A stretch of DNA of 64,000 nt, taken from assembly GCA_946628065.1 (NCBI GenBank), contig CAMOWC010000001.1:83249-147248 (forward strand), read 5' to 3'. The stretch is from an uncultured Clostridiaceae bacterium. GTDB lineage: Bacteria; Bacillota; Clostridia; TANB77; CAG-508. A model generated the notes under the pieces. It saw only the letters and a list, made by a program, of their open reading frames with translations, was not told the DNA's origin and ran no database searches. The translations under genes were made by a program, and so were the position numbers. Shown one piece after another: positions 43,682 through 54,080 of this stretch. Position 1 is the first letter of the stretch. Each line of letters begins with the position of its first letter.

Positions 43682-44144
43682 CTATTTTTCCCAGTTATAA
43701 GTTGTTTTTATCTGTGATATGTTTTTTCGCATAATTGTAAGCTCTTGTTTACCTATCTCTATGACAAGTTCTTTTTCATTAAAGCTTTTCAATATCCCTA
43801 TAAGCTGTTTTTGTTTTTCAATTGGAGTATACAGTTTTACTTCAATTTCATTCCCAATTTGCTTATTTAAGTGTTTATCTTTTCTTAGTACTCTTTCTAC
43901 TCCGCAAGATGAAACTTCCAAGAAATACGTGTCTTTAATAAAATCCGCTTCATCTAATTGATTTGTTATAGCATCATTTACTTTTTCGCAGTCATCAAGT
44001 GATATTCCATTATTTGAGTCAATAAATACACGTAAATAATAATCTTTTGCTTCTTTTTCATAAACAACATCATATAGTTCATATCCGAAGCTTTTCTACT
44101 ATTGGTAAAATAATGCATTCAGCTTTTTCTTCAATACTTGCCAA
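43682..44144 (-). CDS. rimP: Ribosome maturation factor RimP; +1 frameshift at CGG 44085-44087
   Basis: TTG start with AAGGAGG SD; ASIEEKAECIILPIVEKL-[C][71 protein letters not shown]. Length 3n+1. Only the C-terminal 79 aa is in the ORF track. Confidence 0.93.
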
Positions 44145-44288
44145 TGTAAACCTCCTTACATAATTAGAGAAGAGTGGGATTTGTTCCCACTCCTCTAGTA
44201 TTATTTTATATTGCATAACTATTATACAATGGATTTAATTAGGTTGTCAATCATTTTTGTCAATTTTTTCAATATTTATAGCATTTAG

Positions 44289-45827
44289 TTAGGTTTTGTA
44301 TTTTTCATCAACTTTATATTTCTTTTCAGCATGGTCTGCTAATTGTTCTATATACTTTTTCTTGCCTGGTACACCTGAAACTTTTTTGTTATTTGCCCCT
44401 CTCATTGTTGAATTTGATAATCCATGCTCGTGTTTTACAAAATTGTCGTATTCTCTTATATTTGTCATATTCCTTTTTGTTTCCTTCTCATAAGTATGGC
44501 GTGCATTTTTGTTTCTATATTTTCCATAAATAACAATAAAATAAATAATACCTGCAAGTAAGAATATTAATGGCCAATATCCATTTTCATCATCTTTATC
44601 AACTATATTTAAGAATGAAAGTACTGTTGCTATTAATCCTAGTATTTCAACTATTATAGAAGCTCCAATAAGTTTTGGCATGTGAATTGGAACGCTACCC
44701 ATCGTTTCTTTAGTTCTTGCATTAACTGCAACATAATGTAATAAGTTTTTGCTTCCCTTTTTCTCCAAATAACTATATAACCACACCGGTAAATATGCAG
44801 ATTTCCATTGTTGCCCCTTAATATTAAATTCTTCTTTGTCCCATCTTACTCCACGGTCATAGTGTTTTAGAGTGTCATTCGCTGCAAATCTTGCAACATC
44901 TTGGCACTGGTCTGCAACCATTTCTTTTAATTGACTTACATTTGTATCTCTTTTTTCTGAAGTGTACCCTTTGATGTAATTTGAATCCCACTTTACACAA
45001 TTCTCTGTGTCAAATGGCATAATTGAATTTATTATGTTATTAGTTTTATCTTTTGCATTTGTATTTAATTTATCGGCACTTGATTCAACTGTTAGCCCTT
45101 CAATTGTAATGTCAAATTCTCTTTCTACATCATAAAGATCTGCATCATAACGAGTTTCAGTTCTGTCTCCACGTTTTACCGTATACCTTCTTGTTTCATG
45201 CTCTCCTTGTCCTTTCATATTTGCATGGCCATTTGCATCAACAATCATATATGGTAAATATACACCCATTACATTGTTTGCATTAAATTCTTTCTTAAAC
45301 ATTGGATGTGCAAAGAATTTTCTCTTTCCAACAAATTTTTCAATAGAGTCTTTGGCTTCATTTTTTGTAATTTTAAATGGTAGCACCGTGTCTGGCACTG
45401 CCCCATTCGGAATTTGCTGATTTACAGATAATGTGTTTCTGCACCAGTGACATCTTGCTTGTGTAGAACTTGCAGTATCTACAACTACTTCTGCTCCACA
45501 ACTGCTACATTTAAATGTGACCATATCTTTTGTGTCAGCAATTATTTCTTGTGCTCCAGAGCCAATAACTTCACCTTCTAGTTTACTTATGTCTGTGTCC
45601 ATTGTATCAAATCTTTCTGGTTCAAACTCGTGTCTGCAAAAATTACATCTCAATTTTCCATTTTTTACATTAAGGGAAATATCTGTCGCTCCGCACTTAG
45701 GGCATTTTGTTTGCCCGTCTTTTGCACCTAAATCAGTTTTTACAACTGTAGGGCCATCGTTTTCAACGTTAGCCCCACTTACTGTTTCTTCCTGATTTAG
45801 AGCTTCATTCTCTAAATCATTTTCCAT
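44289..45827 (-). CDS. TFIIB-type zinc-ribbon membrane protein
   Basis: 512 aa; CPKCGATDISLNVKNGKLRCNFCRHEF, CSSCGAEVVVDTASSTQARCHWCRNTL, TM segments. Confidence 0.8.
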   Translation of the reverse strand: MENDLENEALNQEETVSGANVENDGPTVVKTDLGAKDGQTKCPKCGATDISLNVKNGKLRCNFCRHEFEPERFDTMDTDISKLEGEVIGSGAQEIIADTKDMVTFKCSSCGAEVVVDTASSTQARCHWCRNTLSVNQQIPNGAVPDTVLPFKITKNEAKDSIEKFVGKRKFFAHPMFKKEFNANNVMGVYLPYMIVDANGHANMKGQGEHETRRYTVKRGDRTETRYDADLYDVEREFDITIEGLTVESSADKLNTNAKDKTNNIINSIMPFDTENCVKWDSNYIKGYTSEKRDTNVSQLKEMVADQCQDVARFAANDTLKHYDRGVRWDKEEFNIKGQQWKSAYLPVWLYSYLEKKGSKNLLHYVAVNARTKETMGSVPIHMPKLIGASIIVEILGLIATVLSFLNIVDKDDENGYWPLIFLLAGIIYFIVIYGKYRNKNARHTYEKETKRNMTNIREYDNFVKHEHGLSNSTMRGANNKKVSGVPGKKKYIEQLADHAEKKYKVDEKYKT

Positions 45828-45874
45828 AAATTTATTCCTTTCACAAATTGTTTGAATAAGATTTGTACAAAATT

Positions 45875-47047
45875 CTATAATCCTAAAACTTTTCTTTTTG
45901 CTTCATCAAATTCTTCTTGTGAGATAACTCCATCTTCCAAAAGTTTCTTCAACTTTCCTAGTTTTTCATATGGATCTTCTGCAGGTTGAGCAGCTGCAGG
46001 CTGTGCTGCTGGTTGCCCAACTGGTTGCTGGAACGCACCCATTGTAGCACCAACTGAATTAATTCCCATTCCCATGAATCCAAGTCCTGCTCCTCCTCCA
46101 TTTTCTCCTGCTGCTTGGAATCCACGTGCAACGGATTGTTGCATAAATGAATTTCCTCTAGCTCCTGATAGTGCGTCAGCTTTTTTAACATCACTAAGAA
46201 GTGTTTTTGTATCTTCGTCATATTCTATAGCTGTTATAGCAACTTTTACTATTTCTAATCCTCTATCAGATTTCCATCTGTAACCCTCTTCAACTGCATA
46301 TGATAGGCTTTGTGCAAATCCTATCTGATCTCCTTGTATTTTTGTTATACGGTTACCTTTGCTTGGGTCATTTGTATAATTAGAAAATGCAGCAGAAAGA
46401 CTTCCTACAACCTCATTGAATAGTTGCTCTCCTGCAACGTTATCCATGTCTGCAAAATCAAATACTTGAGATTCTGGTCTTAAGTATTCTACTGGTACAA
46501 AATTCTTTATAAATAGTATTGGATCAACAATTTTCATTGTATATGTTCCTCTTGTTACTGCTCCAACTTGCGCATTTAAATATGCGTCATCCCAATAAAT
46601 TTCTGATTGTGTTCCAAATCTATTTCCTGGTATTTCTTTTAAATTAACATAGAATGCTGTTTGTTCTGTAGCAGGTATTCCACCAAACTTAAATCTTTCC
46701 CATGATGCTTTAAGTGAACTCATTATTCCATTTCCAGCTAAGAATGATTGAGAGTTTTGATCTGTTGAAGAATATATAAATCCTCCAGGTTCTGTAATAC
46801 ATCCTGTTATAGCTCCATCTTGCATTGTAATTAAAGCTGTTCCTTCTGGTACAACTATTTTACTTCCGTTTGTAATTACATTAGTAGATTCTTTTACGTT
46901 TGCTCCTCTTCCAGCATCAGTACTATTTTTAACTGCTTTATATATAGCTGCTGTTGCTGGTACATTTGTATCTGGAGTCATAAACTCCTTCCATTCATCT
47001 GCTAGTGTTCCACCTAGCGCTCCTGTAAATGCTTTAATAAATCCCAT
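45875..47047 (-). CDS. SPFH-domain protein with C-terminal SHOCT domain
   Basis: MGFIKAFTGALGGTLADEWKEF..., DPYEKLGKLKKLLEDGVISQEEFDEAKRKVLGL. Confidence 0.85.
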   Translation of the reverse strand: MGFIKAFTGALGGTLADEWKEFMTPDTNVPATAAIYKAVKNSTDAGRGANVKESTNVITNGSKIVVPEGTALITMQDGAITGCITEPGGFIYSSTDQNSQSFLAGNGIMSSLKASWERFKFGGIPATEQTAFYVNLKEIPGNRFGTQSEIYWDDAYLNAQVGAVTRGTYTMKIVDPILFIKNFVPVEYLRPESQVFDFADMDNVAGEQLFNEVVGSLSAAFSNYTNDPSKGNRITKIQGDQIGFAQSLSYAVEEGYRWKSDRGLEIVKVAITAIEYDEDTKTLLSDVKKADALSGARGNSFMQQSVARGFQAAGENGGGAGLGFMGMGINSVGATMGAFQQPVGQPAAQPAAAQPAEDPYEKLGKLKKLLEDGVISQEEFDEAKRKVLGL

Positions 47048-47137
47048 GTTAGTTTCCTCCTCTAATATTATATTTGATTGCATTATATAATATAATTATT
47101 TTTTTTACAATATAATTTTAGACATTTTATTTGGAAC

Positions 47138-47208
47138 ATTTGGGGACGTTGCTCTAAAAAGTTCCCGTCAAAGAATACTTTTTAGAGCAGCGCCCCCCAA
47201 AATGTTTA
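47138..47208 (-). terminator. Long hairpin downstream of ileS
   Basis: catttggggacgttgctctaaaaagt ... actttttagagcagcgccccccaaaatg. Confidence 0.65.
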
Positions 47209-47231
47209 TTTTAGTTTTCAACTTCTTGCTT

Positions 47232-50021
47232 CTAACCTATTGCTTCAACACATCTGTGGCATAGCGTTGGGTGATTGTGATCATGGCCTACTGTTTCGTC
47301 AAATCTCCAACATCTTTCACATTTTTCTCCAGAAGCGACTTCTACTTTTACTCCATATTTTTCTCCTTCATCAGCCCTTGAATTTTCTTCAATTATTACT
47401 TGTGATACAATGAAAACATCTTGTAATTCGTTTTCTACGGATTTTAAGAAATCTAAGTTAGTTCCTTCTGCATATAGTGTTACTTTTGCATTCAAAGAAT
47501 GACCTATTAATTTTTCATTTCTTGCTACTTCTAATTTCTTAGCAACTAATTCTTTTAAGTCTTCTATTTTTTTCCATTTCTCTGCAATTTCTTTGTTGTC
47601 ATATTCTGGCACAAGTTCTGGCCAATATCCAAGCATTGGACTTTCAGCACTTTCTTTTTCCTTATGAGGCATAAATTTCCAAATTTCTTCAGCCGTAAAT
47701 GCAGTCATTGGTGTTAGCATCTTTACTAAGCTAGATAAAATTATATACATTGTTGTTTGTGCTGCTCTTCTCTCTTTTGAATCTGGCTTTGATGTATATA
47801 ATCTATCTTTTATAATATCTAAATAAAAATTGCTCATATCATTTACGCAGAATTTATTTATTTCATGATAAGCAATATGAAATTCGTAAGTATCAAAGCT
47901 TTCAGTTGTTGCTTTTATTAATTTGTTCAATTTATAAAGTGCATACTTATCTAATTCCATTAATTCGTTGTATGAAACTTGTTCATCCGGATTAAAGTCC
48001 GAAAGATTTCCTAAAATATATCTTGCTGTATTTCTTATTTTTCTATATACTTCAGTAATTTGTTTTAGTATATCTTTAGATAAGCTTATTTCTGATTTGT
48101 AATCTGAAGATAATACCCATAATCTTAATATGTCTGCTCCATATTCTTTTATTACGTCTTGAGGGCTTATTACATTTCCTTCAGATTTTGACATCTTCTT
48201 GCCCTTTTCGTCTACTATAAATCCATGTGTTAATATTTCTTTATATGGTGCTACTCCTTTTGTTGCAACGCTTGTAAGTAGTGAAGATTGGAACCAACCA
48301 CGATATTGGTCATTACCTTCCAAATACATATTTGCAGGTGGTAATCCTCTTTCTGCTAAAACTGCTTCATGCGTTGAACCAGAATCAAACCATACGTCCA
48401 TTATGTCAGTTTCTTTTTTGAAATGCTTACATCCACATTCTTGGCACGTGGCATTTTCTGGCATTAGTTCTTTTTCTGATAATTCATACCATACTGTTGA
48501 TCCTTTTTCCCTAAATATCTCTTGCACTTTCCTTATCGATTCAGGTGTTATATATTCTTTTGAACATTCTTCACAGTAGAATATTGGAATAGGAACTCCC
48601 CATGTACGCTGTCTAGAAATACACCAATCCGCTCTTTCTTTTATCATATTTGTAATTCTTTCTTCTCCCCAAGCCGGATACCATTTAACAGTTTTTATTG
48701 CTTCCAGCGCTTCATTTCTAAATCCCTCAACTGATGCAAACCATTGGTTTGTTGCACGGAAAATTATAGGTTTCTTGCATCTCCAGCAATGAGGGTATTG
48801 GTGAACCATACTTTCTTTATGGAATAAGTATTTATTATCTTCTAGCCATTTTATAATTGCATCATTAGAGTCAGCATAGAACATATTTTCAAAAGGTCCT
48901 GCACCTTCTCTTTGATATCCCTTTCCATCAACTGTGACTATAATATCAAGACCGTTTTTTAGTCCGCAAAGGTAGTCTTCTTTACCATAGCTTGGTGCTG
49001 TATGCACTGCTCCTGTACCTGTATCTAATTCAACTAATATTGTATCCTCGCTACCTAATACAACTTTTGAAGTTCTATTTAAAAACGGGTGCTTGCATAA
49101 AGTGTTTTCTAGTTCACTACCTTTGAACTTTTGTACTTCTTTATATGAATCAATTCCACCAACCTTCATTACTTCTTCTACAAGCTGTGTAGCCAATAAA
49201 TAGCTTTCGTCTTTTGTTTCAACTAAGCTATAGTCATAATCTTCTCCAATTGTAATACCTGTGTTTCCAGGCAATGTCCATGGTGTTGTTGTCCATATTA
49301 AGAAATATGTTTTCTTGGTAGTATTTAGTTTTACAGATGGTTTTTCAACTTCAAATTTAACATATATCGAAGTTGTTTTGTCTTCTTGATATTCGATTTC
49401 AGCTTCAGCTAGAGCTGTTTCACAGTCTGTGCACCAATGTACTGGCTTTAAACCTTTGTATATGTAACCTTTTTCATACATTGTTCCAAATATTCCTATT
49501 TGTCTTGCTTCGAACTCTGGTTGTAGCGTAATATATGGATGTTCCCAGTCTCCAAGTACACCTAGTCTTTTAAATCCCTCTGTTTGTTTATCTACAAATG
49601 ATAAAGCAAAATCACGGCATGTGTTTCTAAACTTGCTTACAGAAACCTCATCACGATTTATTCCTAGTACTTGTATTGCTCTTCTTTCTGTAGGAAGTCC
49701 ATGTGTATCATACCCTGGAATATATGGAGTATAGTATCCTTTTAGGTTTTTATATCTTATTACTGTATCTTTTAATATCTTGTTTAATGCATGTCCTATA
49801 TGGATTTCTCCGTTTGCATATGGAGGGCCATCATGTAACACATAAGGCTCTTTCCCTTCATTCTTTTTTAAACATTTTTCATAAAGTCCATCTTCAAAAA
49901 CATTTTCTAATACTTTAGGCTCATTTTCTGGCAAGCTTGCTCTCATTGGAAAATCTGTTTTTGGTAGATTTAATGTTTTGCCATAATCTTTCTTTTCTTC
50001 TTCGCTCATTTTTTCCTCCAA
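47232..50021 (-). CDS. ileS: Isoleucyl-tRNA synthetase
   Basis: 929 aa; DGPPYANGEIHIGHALNKILKD, KMSKSEGNVISP, C-term CERCWRF zinc site. Confidence 0.98.
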   Translation of the reverse strand: MEEKMSEEEKKDYGKTLNLPKTDFPMRASLPENEPKVLENVFEDGLYEKCLKKNEGKEPYVLHDGPPYANGEIHIGHALNKILKDTVIRYKNLKGYYTPYIPGYDTHGLPTERRAIQVLGINRDEVSVSKFRNTCRDFALSFVDKQTEGFKRLGVLGDWEHPYITLQPEFEARQIGIFGTMYEKGYIYKGLKPVHWCTDCETALAEAEIEYQEDKTTSIYVKFEVEKPSVKLNTTKKTYFLIWTTTPWTLPGNTGITIGEDYDYSLVETKDESYLLATQLVEEVMKVGGIDSYKEVQKFKGSELENTLCKHPFLNRTSKVVLGSEDTILVELDTGTGAVHTAPSYGKEDYLCGLKNGLDIIVTVDGKGYQREGAGPFENMFYADSNDAIIKWLEDNKYLFHKESMVHQYPHCWRCKKPIIFRATNQWFASVEGFRNEALEAIKTVKWYPAWGEERITNMIKERADWCISRQRTWGVPIPIFYCEECSKEYITPESIRKVQEIFREKGSTVWYELSEKELMPENATCQECGCKHFKKETDIMDVWFDSGSTHEAVLAERGLPPANMYLEGNDQYRGWFQSSLLTSVATKGVAPYKEILTHGFIVDEKGKKMSKSEGNVISPQDVIKEYGADILRLWVLSSDYKSEISLSKDILKQITEVYRKIRNTARYILGNLSDFNPDEQVSYNELMELDKYALYKLNKLIKATTESFDTYEFHIAYHEINKFCVNDMSNFYLDIIKDRLYTSKPDSKERRAAQTTMYIILSSLVKMLTPMTAFTAEEIWKFMPHKEKESAESPMLGYWPELVPEYDNKEIAEKWKKIEDLKELVAKKLEVARNEKLIGHSLNAKVTLYAEGTNLDFLKSVENELQDVFIVSQVIIEENSRADEGEKYGVKVEVASGEKCERCWRFDETVGHDHNHPTLCHRCVEAIG

Positions 50022-50290
50022 TCAAAAAGATCCATTTGTCCTACATTTTAGGACGAAATGGATCTACTATTCCGCGGTACCACCTAATTTAGAAAAGCAA
50101 TTAACTTTTCTCACTTAATTTATCTTTAACGCAAGATTTGTAACGGCTTACTCTACTATTGCTTCAAATAAGCAACTCCTAGGTGATGGCAAATTGTTTT
50201 ATCCTACCAAGCTTTCACCTTTCCTTGGCTCTCTAAAGGCATATTACCAACTTGTCTTGTCCTATTCATAGTTTTTGTTTTTTATTTGCG
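50022..50290 (-). promoter_or_regulatory. T-box leader upstream of ileS
   Basis: Minus strand contains GGTGGTACCGCGGAA (T-box) followed by terminator GATCCATTTCGTCC-TAAAATGTA-GGACAAATGGATCTTTTT. Confidence 0.92.
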
Positions 50291-50471
50291 AATGATTATA
50301 TCACTCTATTTTAAAGAATGCAATATTTTTTCTAAATGTTGTTTGTTTTCAAGCAAATAACCTACCATTTGGCTGTGATTCATTTTCTATGTATTTGGTA
50401 GGTGTCCCTTTTTTGCAGACCGCGTTGGGCTGGACTGGCACCCATTTTTGCTCTGCTTTTCTTACTTCTTC

Positions 50472-51798
50472 CTACGAAGCTGGTGTGAATGTATATGCAT
50501 GGTCTGCCCCGCTTAGGACCCCAGAGCTCAGAGAAACTACGGGGAAGAGCCCATACGCAACACTGCGAGCCTCGTCACTCGCTTTGAACAAATCGCCGCC
50601 GCTCAGGTTGCCACCGCTCACACGGCGAACATCGAAATTGCATCCGGTACTGCCGAGGAATAAGCAGCGCGAAGCTACCCAGTAACTAGGATATACCCAG
50701 GCACCAGGTATCTTAGAGCAATTAGGTAAAATTAATCCTGCATTTGTTGTTCCTAATGCTGCTTTAAAATCACTACTGTTTAATAAGTAAAATGTTTTTG
50801 TTGGGCGAATGCTACTTGTTGCTGTTTTCTTAAACACTCCACTATTTGCTCTTGTTATAAATTCACTTCTTGCGTCACTCATTCCAAGTCCTGTACTTGA
50901 TGGAACATTGTCTATCTCTCTTAATGCTTCTTCTTCATATATTACTGGATATGTTTTATCTCTAATATATGCTCCAGCTGTATTACCATCTGTTCCATCA
51001 CTTCTAGACATTTCATATCCAGAACTTGCAGTATATTTTTCTCCATAAGCTGGCGTTCCTGTTTTTGCTGATGTTATTTTACTTGTGTCTGCTGACATAA
51101 GTCCATTACTTCCATCTCCCGCTGTCCCCTCTAAATCTACCATACTTATACTTCTTGCTGTTATTCCATCTGAAGAACCTGCTACTCCTCCATATAATGC
51201 ATCACATGCGTAATTTAATAATTTTACTGCGTTATTATATCCTTGAGCTCCGCTTAATTTTACTACTGCTGTTGTTGGTGCTGATGGTACTAGTCTTACT
51301 GTTTTTCTATCACTACTTACATCTAATACCTTCCAACTTGGTATTGTCATATCTATCTTTGTTGTAGCGTCATTCCAATTTGTGCTTGCTGTTGCTCCTG
51401 CTGTAGTTGCTACCGCCCCTGCATACAGTGTTTTTGTTACAGTATCATCATCTGAATAGTATTCTTTATTCCATTCATATGTTCCACTTGGTATTGTTGA
51501 AAATGTTACTGTATCTCCTGGTGCTAATTCTGTTGGTACTGTTAATCCTGTTATTTCTCCTCCACCGTTTCCATCATTTATGGAATTTAATATGCTCCAT
51601 ACTTCATTTACATTGTTTTCTTCCTCTCCAACTTTTATGTTCCATTTTGTTACTGCATTATTACTGTGTGAGAATAAATCTCCTCCACTTAGCCCTATTG
51701 TTACTGCTGTACCTGCTAGAATGAGTAATACAATTACGGTAATTATTAGGGCGATTAAAGTAATCCCGTTTTTGTTTTTTTAAAGTTTCTTCTTTCAT
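50472..51798 (-). CDS. Prepilin-type protein with variable C-type-lectin-like C-terminus; +1 frameshift at CGG 51766-51768
   Basis: SD + ATG at 51796-51798: MKEETLKKQK-[C]GGG-ITLIALIITVIVLLILAGTAVTIGLSGGDLFSHSNNAVTKWN...; total length 3n+1; C-term YWVASRCLFLGSTGCNFDVRRVSGGNLSGGDLFKASDEARSVAYGLFPVVSL. Confidence 0.88.
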
Positions 51799-51839
51799 CG
51801 TTTAATATTCTCCTTTCACCATTCACTATTCACTATTCA

Positions 51840-51935
51840 TTATTCACTAGCGTTCCATAGGAACGCAAAAAATTACCCATCTCGTGCATAGTTTTTGTGC
51901 ATACAAAAACTATACATAGACAGGTAATCCCATAT
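51840..51935 (-). other. Structured leader upstream of prepilin gene
   Basis: gcgttccataggaacgc hairpin and atagtttttgt-gcat-acaaaaactat inverted repeat flanked by attaccc/ggtaat. Confidence 0.45.
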
Positions 51936-52196
51936 ATGCTCTATTTCTTTTATTCCATTTGGTAGACTTACTTGTGTGTGTGTGTATATGTACAGCCTCA
52001 AGGCTTGTAGCTGTCATTTGTGTCATGTTTTTTTCTCCTTTGTTTTTTGTTTTAGTATAAACTTTCGCTCATATTTTGTCAATACTTTCGAAATACTTAT
52101 TTAAATCTTTTCTTGCTACTCGGTATAAAACACCCCTAAAAAATAAAAAGAAGAATTGTATAATGTTTTACATTTCCTCCTTTTCTTTATATTATG

Positions 52197-52266
52197 AAAC
52201 GTTTAGAACCGTCCCAAACGTTTCAGTAAAATGAGGACAGGTTTACAAACCTGTCCTCATTTTACT
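52197..52266. terminator. Tandem palindromes downstream of small prepilin gene
   Basis: gaaacgtttagaaccgtcccaaacgtttc and agtaaaatgaggacaggt-ttacaa-acctgtcctcattttact. Confidence 0.7.
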
Positions 52267-52316
52267 GAATTTTCAAACAAAAATCAATTCTACTCTGCTT
52301 ATTATCACATTACATT

Positions 52317-52568
52317 TTAGCTGTCATATTCTGATAAGTAATCTTCAGCATCTGTCATAAGGTTCTCATATGTCTCATTTTCAATCCTTACGCCTTCATT
52401 CCATTTATTAACAGCATTATTGCTATGTTCAAATAAATCTCCACCTTGCAAAGCAATTGTTACTGTTGCTCCAGCTAAAATTAATAATACAATAACTGTG
52501 ATAACAAGAGCTACTAGAGTAATGCCTCTCTCGGCTTTCCTAGACGTTTTTTTAAGCTCTTTTCTCAT
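52317..52568 (-). CDS. Short prepilin-type N-terminal domain protein
   Basis: 83 aa; KAERGITLVALVITVIVLLILAGATVTIALQGGDLFEHSNNAVNKWNEG. Confidence 0.75.
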   Translation of the reverse strand: MRKELKKTSRKAERGITLVALVITVIVLLILAGATVTIALQGGDLFEHSNNAVNKWNEGVRIENETYENLMTDAEDYLSEYDS

Positions 52569-52766
52569 AGTTTCATTTTCTCCTTTCTTTTAAAATTTTC
52601 ATCTCATTAATGATAATAATATTATAGCATAATTTTATAGCATAATTTGCTCAAATTGTCAATTATTATGTAAACTTTTTTCTCGCTTTTAAAACATATT
52701 TCTATTGCCTTTTCCCCTAGTATATGCTAGAATATTATATGTTAATTTAGCAAGGAGGAATTAAAA

Positions 52767-53984
52767 ATGCCAAATGTATTTGATATATTAGAAGAACGTG
52801 GATTTATAGAGCAATTAACTGACGAAAAAGAAGTAAGAGCAATGTTTGAAAAAGGAAGTATTCCTTTTTATATAGGATTTGACCCTACAGCAGATAGCCT
52901 TCATGTTGGCCACTTTGTTTCTATGATGGTTGCATCTCATATGCAAAAATGTGGGCACAAGCCTATTATACTAATTGGTGGTGGTACCGCAAGTATTGGC
53001 GATCCATCTGGTAAAACTGATATGCGAAAAATGATGACTCGCGAAATGATTGACCACAATGTTGCATGTTTTAAGGTTCAACTTTCTAAGTTTTTAAGTT
53101 TTGAAGGTGAAAATGCTGCTATTATTCTAAACAATGCAGACTGGCTTTGCAATTTAAATTACATTGACTTTATGAGAGATATCGGTAGCAAGTTTTCAGT
53201 TAATCGTATGCTTGCCGCAGAATGTTACAAGTCAAGGTTAGAAACTGGATTAACATTTTTAGAAATGGGATACATGTTATTACAATCATATGACTTTTTA
53301 TATTTATATGACCATTATGGATGCAAACTAGAAATGGGTGGAAATGATCAGTGGTCTAATATTATAGGCGGTGTTGAACTTGTTAGAAAAATCGGTCATT
53401 CAGATGCATATGGCTTAACCTTCCGTCTCCTTACAACAAAAGAAGGAAAGAAAATGGGAAAAACTGAAAAAGGTGCGCTATGGCTTGATCCACAAAAAAC
53501 TTCTCCTTATGAATTTTATCAATACTGGAGAAATATTGCAGATGATGATGTACGCACGGTATTAAGTTTACTTACATTTTTGCCAATGGATGAAGTTAAT
53601 CGCCTATCTAATCTAAAAGATGAACAAATAAATGAAGCTAAAAAAGTTGCTGCATTTGAAATAACAAAATTAATTCACGGAGAGGTTGAAGCAAGAAAAG
53701 CTGAAGAAGCTGCTTCTGCTCTATTTGGTGGAAATGGTGGCAACATTGAAAATATGCCTTCAGAAAAAATTGAAAGTGTTAATATATCCATTGTTGATGC
53801 TGTTGTTATTGCTAAACTTGCTCCTTCAAAAGGACAAGCAAAAACATTAATATCTCAAGGTGCTGTAACATTAAATGATGAGAAAATATCTGATATAGGT
53901 TATATGTTATCTGATAAAGACTTTAGCGAAGGATACGCTATTTTAAGAAAAGGCAAGAAAAATTATTGTAAGTTAATAAGATAA
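52767..53984 (+). CDS. tyrS: Tyrosyl-tRNA synthetase
   Basis: 405 aa; [34 protein letters not shown]. Confidence 0.97.
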   Translation: MPNVFDILEERGFIEQLTDEKEVRAMFEKGSIPFYIGFDPTADSLHVGHFVSMMVASHMQKCGHKPIILIGGGTASIGDPSGKTDMRKMMTREMIDHNVACFKVQLSKFLSFEGENAAIILNNADWLCNLNYIDFMRDIGSKFSVNRMLAAECYKSRLETGLTFLEMGYMLLQSYDFLYLYDHYGCKLEMGGNDQWSNIIGGVELVRKIGHSDAYGLTFRLLTTKEGKKMGKTEKGALWLDPQKTSPYEFYQYWRNIADDDVRTVLSLLTFLPMDEVNRLSNLKDEQINEAKKVAAFEITKLIHGEVEARKAEEAASALFGGNGGNIENMPSEKIESVNISIVDAVVIAKLAPSKGQAKTLISQGAVTLNDEKISDIGYMLSDKDFSEGYAILRKGKKNYCKLIR

Positions 53985-53991
53985 ATATATA

Positions 53992-54052
53992 AAAGTGAGA
54001 CAAAGGTGACACTCCTCTAACGAGAAATGTCGCCTTTGTCTCACCTTCTTTT
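53992..54052. terminator. Hairpin between convergent tyrS and clpX
   Basis: gtgagacaaaggtgaca...tgtcgcctttgtctcac. Confidence 0.75.
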
Positions 54053-54080
54053 TTTTAATTTCAACCTTTAGTCTTCATTT

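Noticed and set aside
51766-51790. Homopolymer A7 slippage near the prepilin start as a phase-variation switch
   Set aside because: Adding one A would also restore the frame, but the CGG eleven codons in restores it by the same rule seen at six other sites and gives the paralog-like KGITL sequence.
51800-51850. Short cactattcactattcattattcac repeats as a CRISPR array
   Set aside because: Repeat units are only about 7-8 nt with no spacers; no cas genes or CRISPR-like arrays seen in the window.
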